From assembly GCA_015680685.1 (NCBI GenBank), contig MNCI01008409.1:1085-32466 (forward strand): a stretch of DNA of 31,382 nt, given 5' to 3'. The position numbers were made by a program, and so were the translations under genes. The stretch comes from Gnetum montanum (taxonomy: Eukaryota; Streptophyta; Gnetopsida; Gnetales; Gnetaceae). The notes below the pieces were generated by a model. It saw only the letters and a program-made list of their open reading frames with translations, did not search any database and was not told the DNA's origin. Shown here one piece after another: positions 10,030-21,350 of the stretch (its first letter is position 1; each line of letters starts with the position of its first letter).

Positions 10030-11967
10030 TGCTTCTACATATGGCCTTTTCTAAAGAAGGGACATTTTCAAGTTTGTGGTGGGGACCTACCAATATCAAC
10101 ATGTATATGCACATTAACAGCACAAGTGGCATTCATTTGTTGATGTTGTAATGCTGAACCTTCCTGCATTGTTGGAGGTGACATATGATTATGAAGGTGA
10201 GTATGAGAACATTGAGGATATGATGTAGGATGAGAGGTGTGAGGTGGTGATCTCATATAAGATGTTGCGAGATGATGATATTTGGAAGAGTGGTCATAGT
10301 GATTTTAGGTAGAGGAAGTAGAACCAGTCAGGGAAATAGCTTGTTAAACATAATATCCATATGAGTTTGAGTAGTAATAAGGGTAGGGCTAGTTTGATGA
10401 TGGCCTCCCCCACGATTGTGGGTTTTGCCACCATGGTTGATAGTAGTTTTGAGGCTAATAATAAGTCCCACTAGGATAGTACAATTGGTTGTAGGACTAT
10501 CTAAAATTACGTTGTGGAAAAGAAAATCTCCTAGGCATGTGCTTCTGTACAAACTTCAGATTTAATGCCCATGCCCAATACTCATGTAGATGCAACAAGC
10601 TGAGGCAATGCCCCTTTATATGGTCATATATGTAGATGTCACATCCATTATCTTCATCTATGGTTGAGTCTATAGCCTTACTTCCTTTAGCTATTTTTTC
10701 TATTTGTTGAAAAGTGTTCCTAGCTATTTCTTAGTTATGCTTCCTTTTTTTATTGTGATTGCCTAGTTTATTTTGCATTAATTCTCCTCTATTATTTCTA
10801 CACAATTTTTAACTTTCTCATTCATCAATTCCAACATCTTATCCAACTTTGCTTCAAGCTCAATGAGAGAATTTTGTATTAGTAAGGCTTGTTGTAAAAT
10901 CATCTCATCGAGAGCTGCCTCTTTTTCCTCATCATAGATATGAATCCTTTTCTTTTAAAGAGTTGGATCCCAGTTTTTTTCCTCTACATTCTCCCATTTG
11001 CATAGCTCTTCTTCTTCTTTTGCCACATGGTTGATTAACTTTGGGACCTGATGGGTTTGTAGCTTGTATAATTATCTTGGAGCATACATCCCAAGGGTCT
11101 CCCTTGTTTCATTATGAAGCCCATCAATGATATGGAAAAGCTGCCTTTCCGTAGAGAACCCTTGGCTTGGGCATTTATTCAATAGAGAATAATATCTAAG
11201 GCCATGTCCAAGGGTTCATGTTATTCTTGTCTCCATCCTTCGATCTATTTCCTCAAGTTGGACACCCTTGCATAGGTTTGATATTTCTCATTGAAGAGTT
11301 CCAACATTGTGCTCCACCATCAAATTAAATTTGGCTTCAACAATCTATACCACACTTTGGCTCTCTTGATTAGTCTCCTAGAAAAGAGTTTAAGCTTTTA
11401 CCACCTACTTTCAATGTTTTAGAAAGTACAAGTATCTTGAATGGCTTGTAAATGATGTTTCAAATCCAACTTATAACCTCCTGCAAACTTAGGGATATTA
11501 TTCATATCAAGCCTGGGTAGGTGACTCTCTTTGCAATGCCTATGAGATATCTTAACTACCTCTGTTATTTGCATTTGGCTCTTAGTGGCGAATAAGGGTT
11601 CATTGTCATCAAATAGGTTGTTGGGGAAATTCCTATTTAGTTGATGATGATGATTTTGCCTATGTTCATGTTGATGACTGTGAGTGTTCCTACAAGTTTA
11701 ATTTTTATTTCTATTTCAACCTTATAGTGGAGCTTGATCTCCATACCTACATTCATCTTTAGTAGAACTAGACATTGAAGGGAAAGAGGAAGATGAGGAA
11801 TTAGAAGGATTTCCATGGCTTCTATGGTGTTCCCCAGGGTCCCTTGATTTATCCTTTCTAGATTGCAAGGAGATCATAGGCCTTGAGGCCTTCCCTAGTC
11901 CAGGACTTAAATCATCTCCTCCAAGGTAATCTACCTTAGGTGAATGTAGTCTTAGAGTATTGTTAGG
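10030..11967 (-). pseudogene. gag relic of the outer element
   Basis: The N-terminal part (11967 down to about 11722) reads HPNNTLRLHSPKVDYLGGDD, then LGKASRPMISLQSRKDKSRDPGEHHRSHGNPSNS and a Ser-rich tract. It is collinear with the inner element's gag at 13080-13330. The capsid-like domain (about 11560-11050) reads LPRLDMNNIPKFAGGY, RAKVWYRLLKPN and STMLELFNEKYQTYARVSNL. A zinc knuckle near 10640-10600 has its second Cys changed to Tyr. It ends in a Pro/His/Ser-rich tail (10256-10068). Stops and shifts are frequent. The true start lies beyond the inner insertion, in 21098-21330. Confidence 0.78.
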
Positions 11968-11972
11968 ATGGT
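11968..11972. repeat. Left target-site duplication of the inner element (ATGGT)
   Basis: The right copy is GTGGT at 21098-21102. The inner element's own gag, which is homologous to the target, has GTGGT at this place on the corresponding strand, so the left copy probably mutated G to A. Confidence 0.75.
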
Positions 11973-12832
11973 TGATGAGTTGTGATTTGATGAGCCTTGA
12001 CATCAGATACACAATTTTGAAGTCCCGATGTCCTGTACCTAACGTCAGCGCTAATAAGTGATGTTAGATACCCGATGTCATCTTATTTAGACCTCACCTA
12101 TAAATACTACACTTGGGCTTCTGAATGGAATATCTTAGAAATAGTTAATTTTTAGTTTCTTTTCTTTTAAGTCTATTATTCCTAGTACATGCCTATAGTG
12201 TGATGTTTGTAATTGTATGAGACCCTTGTTCTAGTGTGATGTACTTGGACACATTACATGACTGGCAATAAAGATTGAGATTACATCCATCATTACAGCA
12301 TCCACTTAGCTTAATATTGTTATTTTAATTATTTAATGCTTTCATTAGTTGAAAATTTTCATTTATTGTTAATTACTATTCCTGTTGTTAAAAGGAATGT
12401 GTACACCTTAATCATGAGCATTTAAGTGTAAATACTTGATTGCCAGAGGTGTACCATTTGGCATAGCTAGTGACATACACTTGGTAAACCCAGAAGTAGT
12501 TCCATGAAATCCAAGATGTGTATAGATGATTAATAGCAAATACTATCGCCTTAGGCTAATTTAGATTTTATTTCCATTATTCATTAGTTAATCAATTTAT
12601 CTCTTTTTGTCACTAGGAGTAGCATAGGATTAGGAACCACATCACATGCCTCACTATAGACTAAACCATATGTGACAAAGCTACCACTAGTCCAAGTGGG
12701 AAGACAACAAACTGTGATCAAGGCATAATGATCTAAATACCACAACTAGTCACATCCATGGAATTCAATTGGAGCATGCGTAAACACTTATGATTCGTAT
12801 GGTTGAGCATAGGAGTACCTCACCGCTCATCA
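11973..12832 (+). repeat. 5' LTR of the inner element
   Basis: 860 bp from TGATGAGTTGTGATTTGATG to CTCATCA (12826-12832). U3 has GATGTC-type motifs (12026-12081); the TATAAATA box is at 12099-12106. It is about 60 bp longer than its partner LTR because the partner lacks part of the U3 motif array. The PBS follows directly. Confidence 0.9.
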
Positions 12833-12852
12833 TCGGCACTATTGTCGGAGAT
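12833..12852 (+). promoter_or_regulatory. tRNA-Asp primer-binding site of the inner element
   Basis: TCGGCACTATTGTCGGAGAT starts next to the LTR end. Compared with TGGCGCCGTTGCCGGGGAT plus its one-base spacer, the differences are mostly transitions at former CpG sites. It is more decayed than the outer element's site at 21331-21350. Confidence 0.72.
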
Positions 12853-13068
12853 GGTGTTAGTTATCTAGATTAGTTATATTATACAAGATCTCTATAATAG
12901 AATTAACAATATATCTTTCAGAAGCTATTGATTCACACACACCATAAACCATGAACAATGTCTCTCTCACATGGATGTGACTATGCGCTACATAGCGAAC
13001 ACATTCATTGGAAAACTAACGAGATATACAATGAATAAAATTAGAGTGATCAACCTTATGTAGGGGTT

Positions 13069-14850
13069 TCTTATGATTATGACCACCCTAATGACACTAA
13101 AAGACTACATTCACCTAAGGCAAAAAAACTTGAAGAAGATGATGTAGGTCCTAGACTAGGGAAGGCCTCAAGGCCTAAGACCTCCTCAAAACCAAGAAAC
13201 GATAAATTAAGGGACCCTGAGGAACACCATAGAAGCCATGGCAATTCTTCTAGTTTCTCATCTTCTTCTTCCCCTACAACATCTAGTTCTAACAAAGATG
13301 AATGTAGCTATAGAGATAGAACTCCATTAAAGGGTCAGACTAAAAATCAGAATCAAACCCACGAGAAAAGTCAAAGAAGTCACCATGAACATAGAAATTT
13401 CCTTCACAACTTTTTTGATGATGATGAATCCCTGTTGGCCACTAAGAGCCTAATGCATATCATAGAGGCCTTTAAGATATCTTGTAGGCATTGCAAAAAG
13501 AGTTGACTACCTAAGCTTGACATGAATAATATTTTGAAACTTGTAGGAGGCTATGATTCAAATCCGCAACATCATTTATAAGACTTCCATGATGCTTGTG
13601 TTTATTACAACATTGAAAGTAAGTGAAAAAGTCTTAAGCTCTTTCCTAGGATACTAATTGATAGAGCCAAAGTGTGGTATCGATCATTGAAACCAAATTC
13701 AATCTAATGGTGGTCAACAATGTTATAAATTTTCAATAAAAGATACCAAACCTATAAGAGAGTATCCAACCTGAGGAGACAAATCCAAGAGTGGAAAAAA
13801 GAACAACATGAACCCTTGGACACGGCCTCAAATAGATATTATGCCTTGTTGAATAGATGCCTAGGCCATGATTTCTCTGAAGAAGAGCAACTTTGCCACA
13901 TCATAGATGGGCTTCACAATGAAACAAGGGCAACCCTTGGGATGTATGTTCTAGGGAAATTATACAAGCTTCAAGCCCATTAGGTCAAAGAGATAATAGA
14001 GAATATGGCCAAAAAAGAAGGAGAAATGTGCAAATGAAAGAATGTTGAGAAATATCAATGGGACCCAACTCTTCAATCAAAAAAGGTCTAAATTTATGGT
14101 AAGAAAAATGAAACTACCATTGATAAGGTGATTCTGTAAGAAACTTTGCTGATAGAGGAGTCTATTGATGATCTAGAAGAAAAATTCAATAGGATGCCTA
14201 AATGGATAAATGAAAACATCACATATATTTTTGAAATGGTTGTGAAGAAGATTATGCAACACACACCAGGTGAACATAATAAATAGAGGGAAAAAAAGTA
14301 AGAAATAGTTAGGAACACTTTTTAGTAGATGAAACACGGGGCTAATGAAAGTGAGGCTAAAGACTCCACCACAAACAAAGATGATAGATGTGACCTATGC
14401 ATATATGACCATCTGAAGGGTCAATGCCCCATATTTGTTCATCTACAGGATTATTGGGTAGGTGCCTTAAATCCAAAATTTGTGCAAAAGCACATGCCCA
14501 GGAGACTTCCTCTCCCACAAGGTAATTTCAGATAGTCCTACAACCAACCATACCATTCTAGCGGGACTCATTACCAACCTCAACATTCTCAACCACAATG
14601 TCAACAACCAAAATTGTGGGGGAGGCCACCTCTAAATCAACCATACCCACCGAACCCTCATGGATATTATTATCAACGTTCTATTTCTCCAACCAGTTTG
14701 GTGTCCTCCACTTCAAATTGCCACTACCACTCTCCCGAATACCATCAATACATGACATCCCCTAAAGGATCACCACCTTGCACTTCTTATCATTCAACTT
14801 ACCCTCAATATTCTCATCATCCACCTCCTTATATGCCATAACCAACAACT
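13069..14850 (+). pseudogene. gag relic of the inner element
   Basis: The frame reads DYDHPNDTKRLHSPKAKKLE, then DDVGPRLGKASRPKTSSKPR and an Arg/Ser-rich tract. The capsid-type domain (about 13510-13990) contains LPKLDMNNILKLVGGYDSNP, RAKVWYRSLKPNS, LRRQIQEWKKEQHEPLDT and HIIDGLHNETRATLGMYV, as in plant Retrotrans_gag proteins. The zinc knuckle CDLCIYDHLKGQC (C-x2-C-x3-H-x4-C) is at 14389-14427, and a Pro/Tyr/His-rich tail runs to about 14838. Gag forms the particle and binds genomic RNA. Stops such as TGA at about 13504 and several shifts show that it is dead. No protease follows, unlike in element 1. Confidence 0.82.
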
Positions 14851-16362
14851 TAGGAAGGTTTAGGCCTTAATATCAACCAAGGAATGCTACTTGTGCTACA
14901 AATGTGCAAAGACATGTTGATACCAGTGGGTCCCAACTGTGATGCCAAAACTACACATGGACCCACCACATGGACCCACCACATCATTTGAGCTAGCATA
15001 AGGCCAATCCAACATATCACCTTCCTTGTCTTAACCAATGTCCTCTGATCATACACACGGGCCACCATCTGTCAGTACTCCAATTCCACATTCAACTAAT
15101 GAATCTACAAGCATGGGGAGATAAACAAATCCATGCATACCATATCATAATCAAGGGTGCTATTGTGGGTTAGTCATCCATAATGTTAACACACCTCATA
15201 TCCTAGCCCACCATACATATAACAATCAGGTGTGTGACAAACAATTTTTCTACCCAGCCACCACACCTCCAATAGACACCCAGTGGCTGGGGCATGAAGG
15301 GTTTCCAATGTTTCATACATGCATGGATCCTTTTCATCCACTTATTAATCCTAGCCATGACCAAATGTTGAGTTGTGGGGGTTACCCCCCATTCTAATGT
15401 TCAGGATTTTTAAGTGCTTTTTATCTTTTTATTTTACAATTTTTTATCATTCTCCTATTATTTCTACTTTTTCTAGTTGTTGTTTTAATTTTCCTTGTAT
15501 GTAATCTCACTATTGATCATGGTGCCCATTGAGGTGAGGTTTTTCTCTATGTTTTTGAGTCATAATGAATTGATTATTTGGACATTGAGATCATGACATT
15601 CATCCATCCATTCCATTAATAAGAGGTTCTTGTTCTAGTCATAATGGTAATCCTTTTCATCATCCAGACTCTAAATAACTTCATAATCATTGTGTCTCAA
15701 TGGAAGAGTGCAAAACCAAGATGGAATGTAAAGTGTGTGACATCAAGGGAATAGGTAGATTCTCTTTGGCTACTTTTGTATGTTATATCATGTTGATGAG
15801 GTTGTAACCATATCCTTGTAGGTCTAACGAAAAACGGGAGTGAGGGCAACTTTAACTAGCATTGAATAAACTTCTGAGGATCCCACTAGAAAGATATGTA
15901 TCTATGCTGAAAGGTTGGTGACTTCTCAGAACCATCAAAAAAAATAAAAACAAAAACAAAACCAATAAGTGTGCCATAATAATGCTTCTCCCTTGGACAA
16001 AATGCCAAGTGATGTTACTCTTGCAACTTTGATAGTCTTATGGTTGTCTATTGATGGGATGAAATAATGCGGTGTCATTGAAAGGTGGTTTGTACTTGGT
16101 TTGAATCTTGGAAAGAAGGATACATGGTTATCTAACCATTAATAACATAGAAGGTTTCATTATGATCATGGTACAACACCTCATGTCCCGATTTCTGTGA
16201 TCCCTTCTTCAATTCATTCCATCTCATTGTCCAAATGTTCATAACTTGTGGTTTTGTGTAACATGGAGTAATTATCTCAATTTGGTGGTTTTAACATGTG
16301 TGTTTTGTTTCATAGGTATGTGTTGCATTCAACACCTCTAGTGCCTACAGACATTTTAGGCA
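14850..16362 (+). other. Linker of the inner element, no gene seen
   Basis: The 5' part continues the decayed gag tail. A G-run and its complement (TGGGGGTTACCCCCC, about 15376-15390) are followed by T-rich sequence, as in element 1. From about 15560 to 15780 it matches the reverse complement of 1090-1270 (CCATCCATTCCATTAATAAG; GTGACATCAAGGG). No coding signal was found. Confidence 0.5.
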
Positions 16363-16415
16363 TGGTTACACAAGGGCATCATAGGCTCAAGCCTGCTTTG
16401 GGGAGGATCCACTTG
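16363..16415 (+). other. Conserved noncoding block of the gypsy family
   Basis: Reads GGTTACACAAGGGCATCATA, then CTTTGGGGAGGATCCACTTG. Relatives are at 8533-8583 and 31353-31382. Its purine run could be a secondary plus-strand priming site, or it could be the end of a lost reading frame (Ser-Leu-Leu-Trp-Gly-Gly in one frame of each copy). Neither is proven. Confidence 0.65.
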
Positions 16416-16727
16416 TGTAACTCTTGTAACTTGTACTTGTTTAACATGGCCACATCACTTTTCACCTTCCATGCACTCCAATTGTTATACTTTATTGTTT
16501 TTCTTATCATAAATATACTCTATCCCATAATCAAGCTTTCAACATCCTTTTTCTTGCTCATTCTTGTACTTTTACCATTGATGACTTTATCTTATTCTAC
16601 TGTCAATGCCTCTAATTAATTTTTCCACTTACCAAAACTGCAAAATTTAACTTTCAACCTTCCAGTCAAACCCAGAGCTTTAGTTTGCATATCCTTTGGC
16701 CCCATAAAAATTGAAATTTTTGGACCT

Positions 16728-16790
16728 CGATATCATGTACCTAATGTCAGGTTTAACCAAACATTAGGTCTAAAATATATATATATAGTT
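16728..16790 (+). promoter_or_regulatory. LTR-U3-like fragment with a TATA-like run upstream of the cargo frame
   Basis: Positions 16728-16750 match 12026-12048 of the 5' LTR at 20 of 23 bases (shared GTACCTAA and GTCAG). A run TAAAATATATATATATAG (16771-16788) sits where the LTR has its TATA box. The phrase CAACCATGGTGCCAATTTG near 16990-17008 could be the end of an LTR next to a decayed primer site. This may be a leftover LTR of a second element or an internal promoter. Confidence 0.45.
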
Positions 16791-17346
16791 GACCCCCACA
16801 CAACATGAACTTAATTTCTCTCATTTATTACTAGGGGAGTTGTTGCCATTTTTTCTTCTTGTCACTTAGAGCTTTGCACCTCCATCTTCCACTTGCAATA
16901 TTTAGCTCTCTAACATTCCTATTTTCATACCGTTTGAATCTATCTGAACCCAGAGTGTTCAACTTAGTTTTGGAGGGGTGCATGCATGCAACCATGGTGC
17001 CAATTTGTTAAAATTTTCTATCACCCAGAAGGTATTCTAAGGGTAAGGATATTCAAAACCATAAGACTTATAATGAAAAAGAATTAACGATAACGCTAAA
17101 AATCCAATTTTTCTAAACCTAAAGCCTATAACCATTATTTTAAGCCACATATAATGAAAAAGGAACTAGTTGTGATGGGTCATAGGAAGAGATAGATACT
17201 TTTTAAGGGATTTTTTCTTGAAAATTTTTCTAACCCTACAATTAGATGCATAATGAGCTTAATGAACTACGGCTATGAGTAAGGTACAAGTTGATTAAGG
17301 ATAATAAACATAACCTTGGTAACACTTGGTTTTCGCTTAATTATAG

Positions 17347-20084
17347 ATGGCCCCAAAAAGAGGTGCTCAGGGTGAACCCTCACAAAGAGTCGCTAAGTGT
17401 CCATGTGATGGCCATAGCTAGTAAGGAGAACAAGCAAGACATGCTAAAAATAGGGCCCAATATTTCAGTATCCATCAAGAGGCCCCTACTACTGGGTAGC
17501 CAGCTCAAGGTGAGGCAATGGATGTACTAGCTCCTAAACAAGAACAACATCTCACATTGCCCCCTGACTGCCTTGCTACCACTTTGAAAAAGTCCACATT
17601 GGCTTCGGTCATTATGAAAATGAACTTCAATTCGTTCGTGAAGTTTGCTTTTGAAGTGATGCGGACACAACTCAAAGCATCTCCATTGTGGCTGATCCTA
17701 TTAGACAATGGTGAATGGTACCTAGGGGAAGTCTATCAATTCTACCATAATAAGGATGAGGGTACCACTATGAATATTTTTGGGGTGAATGTCTCTTACA
17801 TAGTCAAAGATATACCTGCAGCTCTCAACCTACCTAATGAAGAAACCAAGGTTGCTCACTTGTCCACCAGATCCAACCCCGAAACAAAGAGACTGTGGCT
17901 GAAGTAGGAATATGACAAAGAAGATAAATCATATCATGAGATGACCTTGGAAGGGAGAACTTACTTCAAGATTGGAACATACCACCTATTTTCCACCAAT
18001 GGGCTCAATCGCATTTCCACTTATGTGGCTAGGGGAAGTGCCATTTTAATGTGAAAATTTTTAGTTAACCTTCCCTAGTAGTATTTCATAGAGATCCAAC
18101 AGTGGTTTGAAGAAAAAAAATTAGGGAGACCAATACGTTTATTTCCCTATTTGATTAGAAAGTTGTGTAAGCACACAAGAATCTTAGGATATACCAATGA
18201 TATCCTTTAGAAGGCTCAACAAACCTCCTTTGCAAAGCTTCTTAAAATCGCAACACCAAGAAAAGATTTTGATGAGGAGCAAGAAGCTAAAAAGGAGGAA
18301 GAACCAAGAACTAAAACACAACAAGAGCCTAAGTAGTGCTCACAAGCACAAGCTTCGCCGCCACCACCACAAGATTATACACTGTTGATGAGCCACTTGC
18401 AAAGAATTACTAAGACTATCAACTGGGGGAGAAGGGATGAGGCCAATTTGTTCCAAGTTATGGAAGACATTGTACAACCCACCATATTAGCCAATCCAAC
18501 AAGGGGGAGATCTCAATTCAGTCAAGAGGAGGGGGATCCCAATGATCATGCCATATCTCTATGAATGCTACATCCTTTCAAGTCACATTGGAAATAGAAG
18601 AAGGCACCACAATCATGGTGCTACAACATGAGGATGCAGCAGGAGTAGCAGAGGTAATCACTAATCACATCAAGGAATCATTCAATGTTCATGTTGTACC
18701 TCTGACCAATCTGGTAGGGACAAAAGATGCACAAATGCTGACTGGGACCTCAATGACTCCTACAGTGCATGAGGATGTACTTGATCATTTGCTATAGATA
18801 GGTTAAGTGATGAAAACTCTGTTCGACATCCCTAACGATGTCACTACGGCACAACTGGATCTCATCACTACAAAACAGAAGTTGATCATGGATGAGATCA
18901 AGGAAGAACATGTAGAAGCTGAGGTGCAAAGATTGCAAGAAGAGCTAGCTGCCCTGCACGTTGAAAAAAAGGATCCTACTCATTTCATCACACTAGACCA
19001 ACTAGAGTAGTCCTTGATGGAGGAGCTTACCAAGCTAGAAAAGGAAAGAGTAGCTGTTAAGCAAGTAAAGGAGATGGCGATTTGAAATGCCTCCGCTGCA
19101 GATGCATAAACTCATGTGCATAAAAAGGCATTAATCGCTAGACAAGAAGAAAACAAGCATCTCGCTAAAGAGAATGCTTGGTTGACCATAGTGGAAAAGT
19201 AAAAGAATATCTTAAAAGAGAGTGTCCACCAATTGAGGGAACAATTGGTGAGGATAAACTAGGATATGAGTCAATTGACCTAAGAAAATAAAACCCTCTA
19301 TATGTAGAAGGTATGTGCTATTCATCAAAAGACAACAATTGAGATCAATGTGTGGCAAAATGAGGCCAAGAAATATGAGAAGTTAAAAGAACACTTCTGG
19401 GACTAGGTTGGCATGTATAAGGAAATTAATGAGAAGGAAATCAAGATGGCCAAGGCCCACATCAACTTCTTAGCAACACAAAATTCTAAATGGAAAGCCA
19501 TTTTGGATAATTATGTCATAGTTCAACAAGCAGAAGTTAAAAATAAGGACCTACAAATAAAATATTTGAAGGAATACATGGCATTAGCTAACCTTAGACA
19601 TGTCAACCTTTCCATGTTAATAGCAGGTTGTCCCTGAAGCGAGTTGGAGAAGCAAGTGATGACCACCTATGCACTATATGCAAAGGAGTTTGTAGATTGA
19701 AGGGATGCTTTGCAAAAGTTACAAGTGACAAGCTTAAAATTAGTGATGGTCAAAGCTAGCTATCAAGGACAGAAAGATGTAACCTCAAACCTAGCTCAGA
19801 GATTGATAGACTATCTTGAGCTAAGGGATAAAGCTAAGACCTTCAAAGAGGAATGATGGCAGTTCACAACATGGTACGTCAAGGCAAATCAAACATTTTC
19901 GCAACTACCATGTCCTTAGGATGTATCAATGCTAGCACACATCGACACAACAACTTGGATGGTGCACAACCTAAGGATGGAGGAGGAAAAATTGTAGGTC
20001 TTGCTCAACCATTATAAATTTCAGCAACCTAATGACAAAGGGAAGCAACCAATGGAAGAGCCACCACCTCCAAGCACTACATGA
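17347..20084 (+). pseudogene. Long unknown cargo frame with coiled coils (inner element)
   Basis: About 912 codons, not recognised. It starts MAPKRGAQGEPSQRVAK just after an AG. It stays in one frame, apart from nonsense codons, until about 18555, then shifts once and runs to TGA at 20082-20084. The N-terminal third has a folded-looking region (FNSFVKFAFEVMRTQLKASP; NGEWYLGEVYQFYH; then NIFGVNVSYIVKDIPAALNLP). The middle is Lys/Glu/Gln-rich with a Pro run (about 18300-18375). The C-terminal half is heptad-like and charged (EVQRLQEELAALHVEKK; ELEKQVMTTYALYAKEFVD), ending KGKQPMEEPPPPST. Few frameshifts over 2.7 kb argue for a once-real protein. It occupies the place where pol or env-like genes would lie. 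It may be an extra retroelement ORF or a captured gene; weak resemblance to Athila ORF1-type proteins is only an impression. Confidence 0.6.
18807..19640 (+). other. Coiled-coil half of the cargo frame
   Basis: Leu/Ile/Val recur at heptad-like spacing between Glu/Lys/Gln-rich segments, for example VEAEVQRLQEELAALHVEKK and MEELTKLEKERVAVKQVKEM. Stops interrupt it about every 50-70 codons, but the frame is kept throughout. Confidence 0.55.
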
Positions 20085-20289
20085 ACTTTCTAGTCTTGTT
20101 TTGTTTTGTTTTTTCTCGTCTTGTTTTGTAATAATATGTTCCATTTATGTACTGCACCACTGCAGCATGTTAAGAGTCAGTCATTTTGTCCATTGTTTGA
20201 GTCAATCAATAATCTCATACCTGCCTAATATTTTGTAGAGAACATGTTCTTCATTTTTGTTTAACTTGGGGACGAGTTTTCATTCAATC

Positions 20290-20298
20290 GTGGGGGTA
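20290..20298 (+). promoter_or_regulatory. Polypurine tract of the inner element
   Basis: GTGGGGGTA abuts the 3' LTR start. The preceding GACGAGTTTTCATTCAATC is the same flank that the youngest element shows (as complement) at 30581-30605, so the boundary is conserved across the family. It primes plus-strand DNA synthesis. Confidence 0.85.
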
Positions 20299-21097
20299 TG
20301 ATGAGTTGTGAGTTGATGGGCCCCGACGTTGAATATTGGACATCACCTCATTTGTACCTTGCCTAAAAATACTACACTTGGGGTTCTAGATGGGATAACT
20401 TAGAAATAGTTAGTTTTCGGTTTCTTTTCTTTTAAGTCTATTATTCCCAGTGCATACCCGCAGTGTGATGTTTGTAATTGTATGGCACCCTTGTTCAAGT
20501 GTGATGTACTTAGACACATTACATGACTAGCAATAGAGATCGAGATTACTTCCATCATTGTAGCATCCACTTAGCTTAATATTTCTTTTTAATTATTTAA
20601 TGCTTTCTTTAGTTAAACATTTTCATTTATTGTTATTTACTATTCTTGTTGTTAAGCGGAATGTGTACGCCTTAATCACAAGCGTTTAAGTGTAGATACT
20701 TGGTCGCCAGAGGTATATTGTTTGAGACAACCAGTGATGTACACTAGGTAAACCTAGAAATAGTTCCACAAAGTCCAAGACATGTACAGATAGTTAAGAG
20801 TAGATACCATCGCCTTAGGCTAATTTAGATTTTATTTCCTTTATTTATTAGTTAATCAATTTTATCTCTTTTCATCACTAGGAATAGCATAGAATTAGGA
20901 ACCACATCACATGCCTCCCTTTAGACTAAACCATACATGACAAAGCTACCACTTGTCTAAGTGGGAAGATAAGAAACTGCAATCAAGGCATAACGATCTA
21001 GATACCACAACTAGTCCCATCCACAAAATTTGATTAGATCATACATGAATGCTTGTGATTCATATGGTTGAACATAGGGGTACCTCATCACTCATCA
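20299..21097 (+). repeat. 3' LTR of the inner element
   Basis: 799 bp from TGATGAGTTGTGAGTTGATG to CTCATCA (21091-21097). It is closely similar to 11973-12832 but has a shorter U3 motif array, and its TATA region has changed to CTAAAAATACTAC. It is followed by the target duplication and not by a PBS. Confidence 0.9.
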
Positions 21098-21102
21098 GTG
21101 GT
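21098..21102. repeat. Right target-site duplication of the inner element (GTGGT)
   Basis: Partner of ATGGT at 11968-11972. After it, the outer element's leader resumes on the - strand. Confidence 0.75.
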
Positions 21103-21330
21103 CATGAACATATGAAACCCCCACATAAGTTTGGTCACTCCAACTTTCATCTCAATATATCTCGTTAGTTCTCTAATGAATGCTTACATTACATAGTGCA
21201 TTATCGTTCCCTTGTCAAAGAGACATTGTTGTTAATTTATGGCATGTGTGATTTAATATTTTCTAAAAGATATATTGTTAATGCGTTTATAGTGATCATG
21301 TATAATATAACTAATCTAGATAACTTACAC
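21103..21330 (-). other. Leader and gag start region of the outer element (resumed)
   Basis: Its reverse complement aligns with the inner element's own leader (12855-13085): shared phrases are AGTTATCTAGATTAGTTATA, AACAATATATCTTT, and ACTAACGAGATATA. This shows that the outer element was one piece before the inner one inserted. Confidence 0.8.
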
Positions 21331-21350
21331 CATCCCCGGCAACCACACCA
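21331..21350 (-). promoter_or_regulatory. tRNA-Asp primer-binding site of the outer element
   Basis: On the - strand it reads TGGTGTGGTTGCCGGGGATG, one base from the LTR end. Fifteen of the first 18 bases agree with the plant tRNA-Asp site, making it the best-preserved PBS here. Asp priming is typical of Athila and Tat-type gypsy elements. Confidence 0.88.

Larger units (their letters stand above)
11973..21097 (+). mobile_element. Inner Ty3/gypsy element (9.1 kb), non-autonomous, with a cargo frame
   Basis: A complete + strand LTR retrotransposon nested in the outer element's gag start. Order: 5' LTR 11973-12832, PBS 12833-12852, leader, gag relic 13069-14850, linker 14850-16360, conserved 3' block 16363-16415, LTR-like promoter fragment 16728-16790, long cargo frame 17347-20084, PPT 20290-20298, 3' LTR 20299-21097. 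Ends are TGATGAG...CTCATCA with a 5-bp target duplication (ATGGT/GTGGT). No protease, reverse transcriptase, RNase H or integrase could be read, so it depended on enzymes supplied in trans. All frames are now broken. Confidence 0.88.

Noticed and set aside
14614-14841. Pro/Tyr/His-rich frame as a separate gene
   Set aside because: It is the C-terminal tail of the inner gag relic, and the outer gag has the same kind of tail at 10256-10068.
16296-16619. 107-residue frame with hydrophobic segments, possible env-like membrane protein
   Set aside because: The hydrophobicity comes from T-rich sequence. The equivalent frame in the outer element (8586-8335) aligns only around the conserved block and shifts frame there, so coding conservation is not shown.
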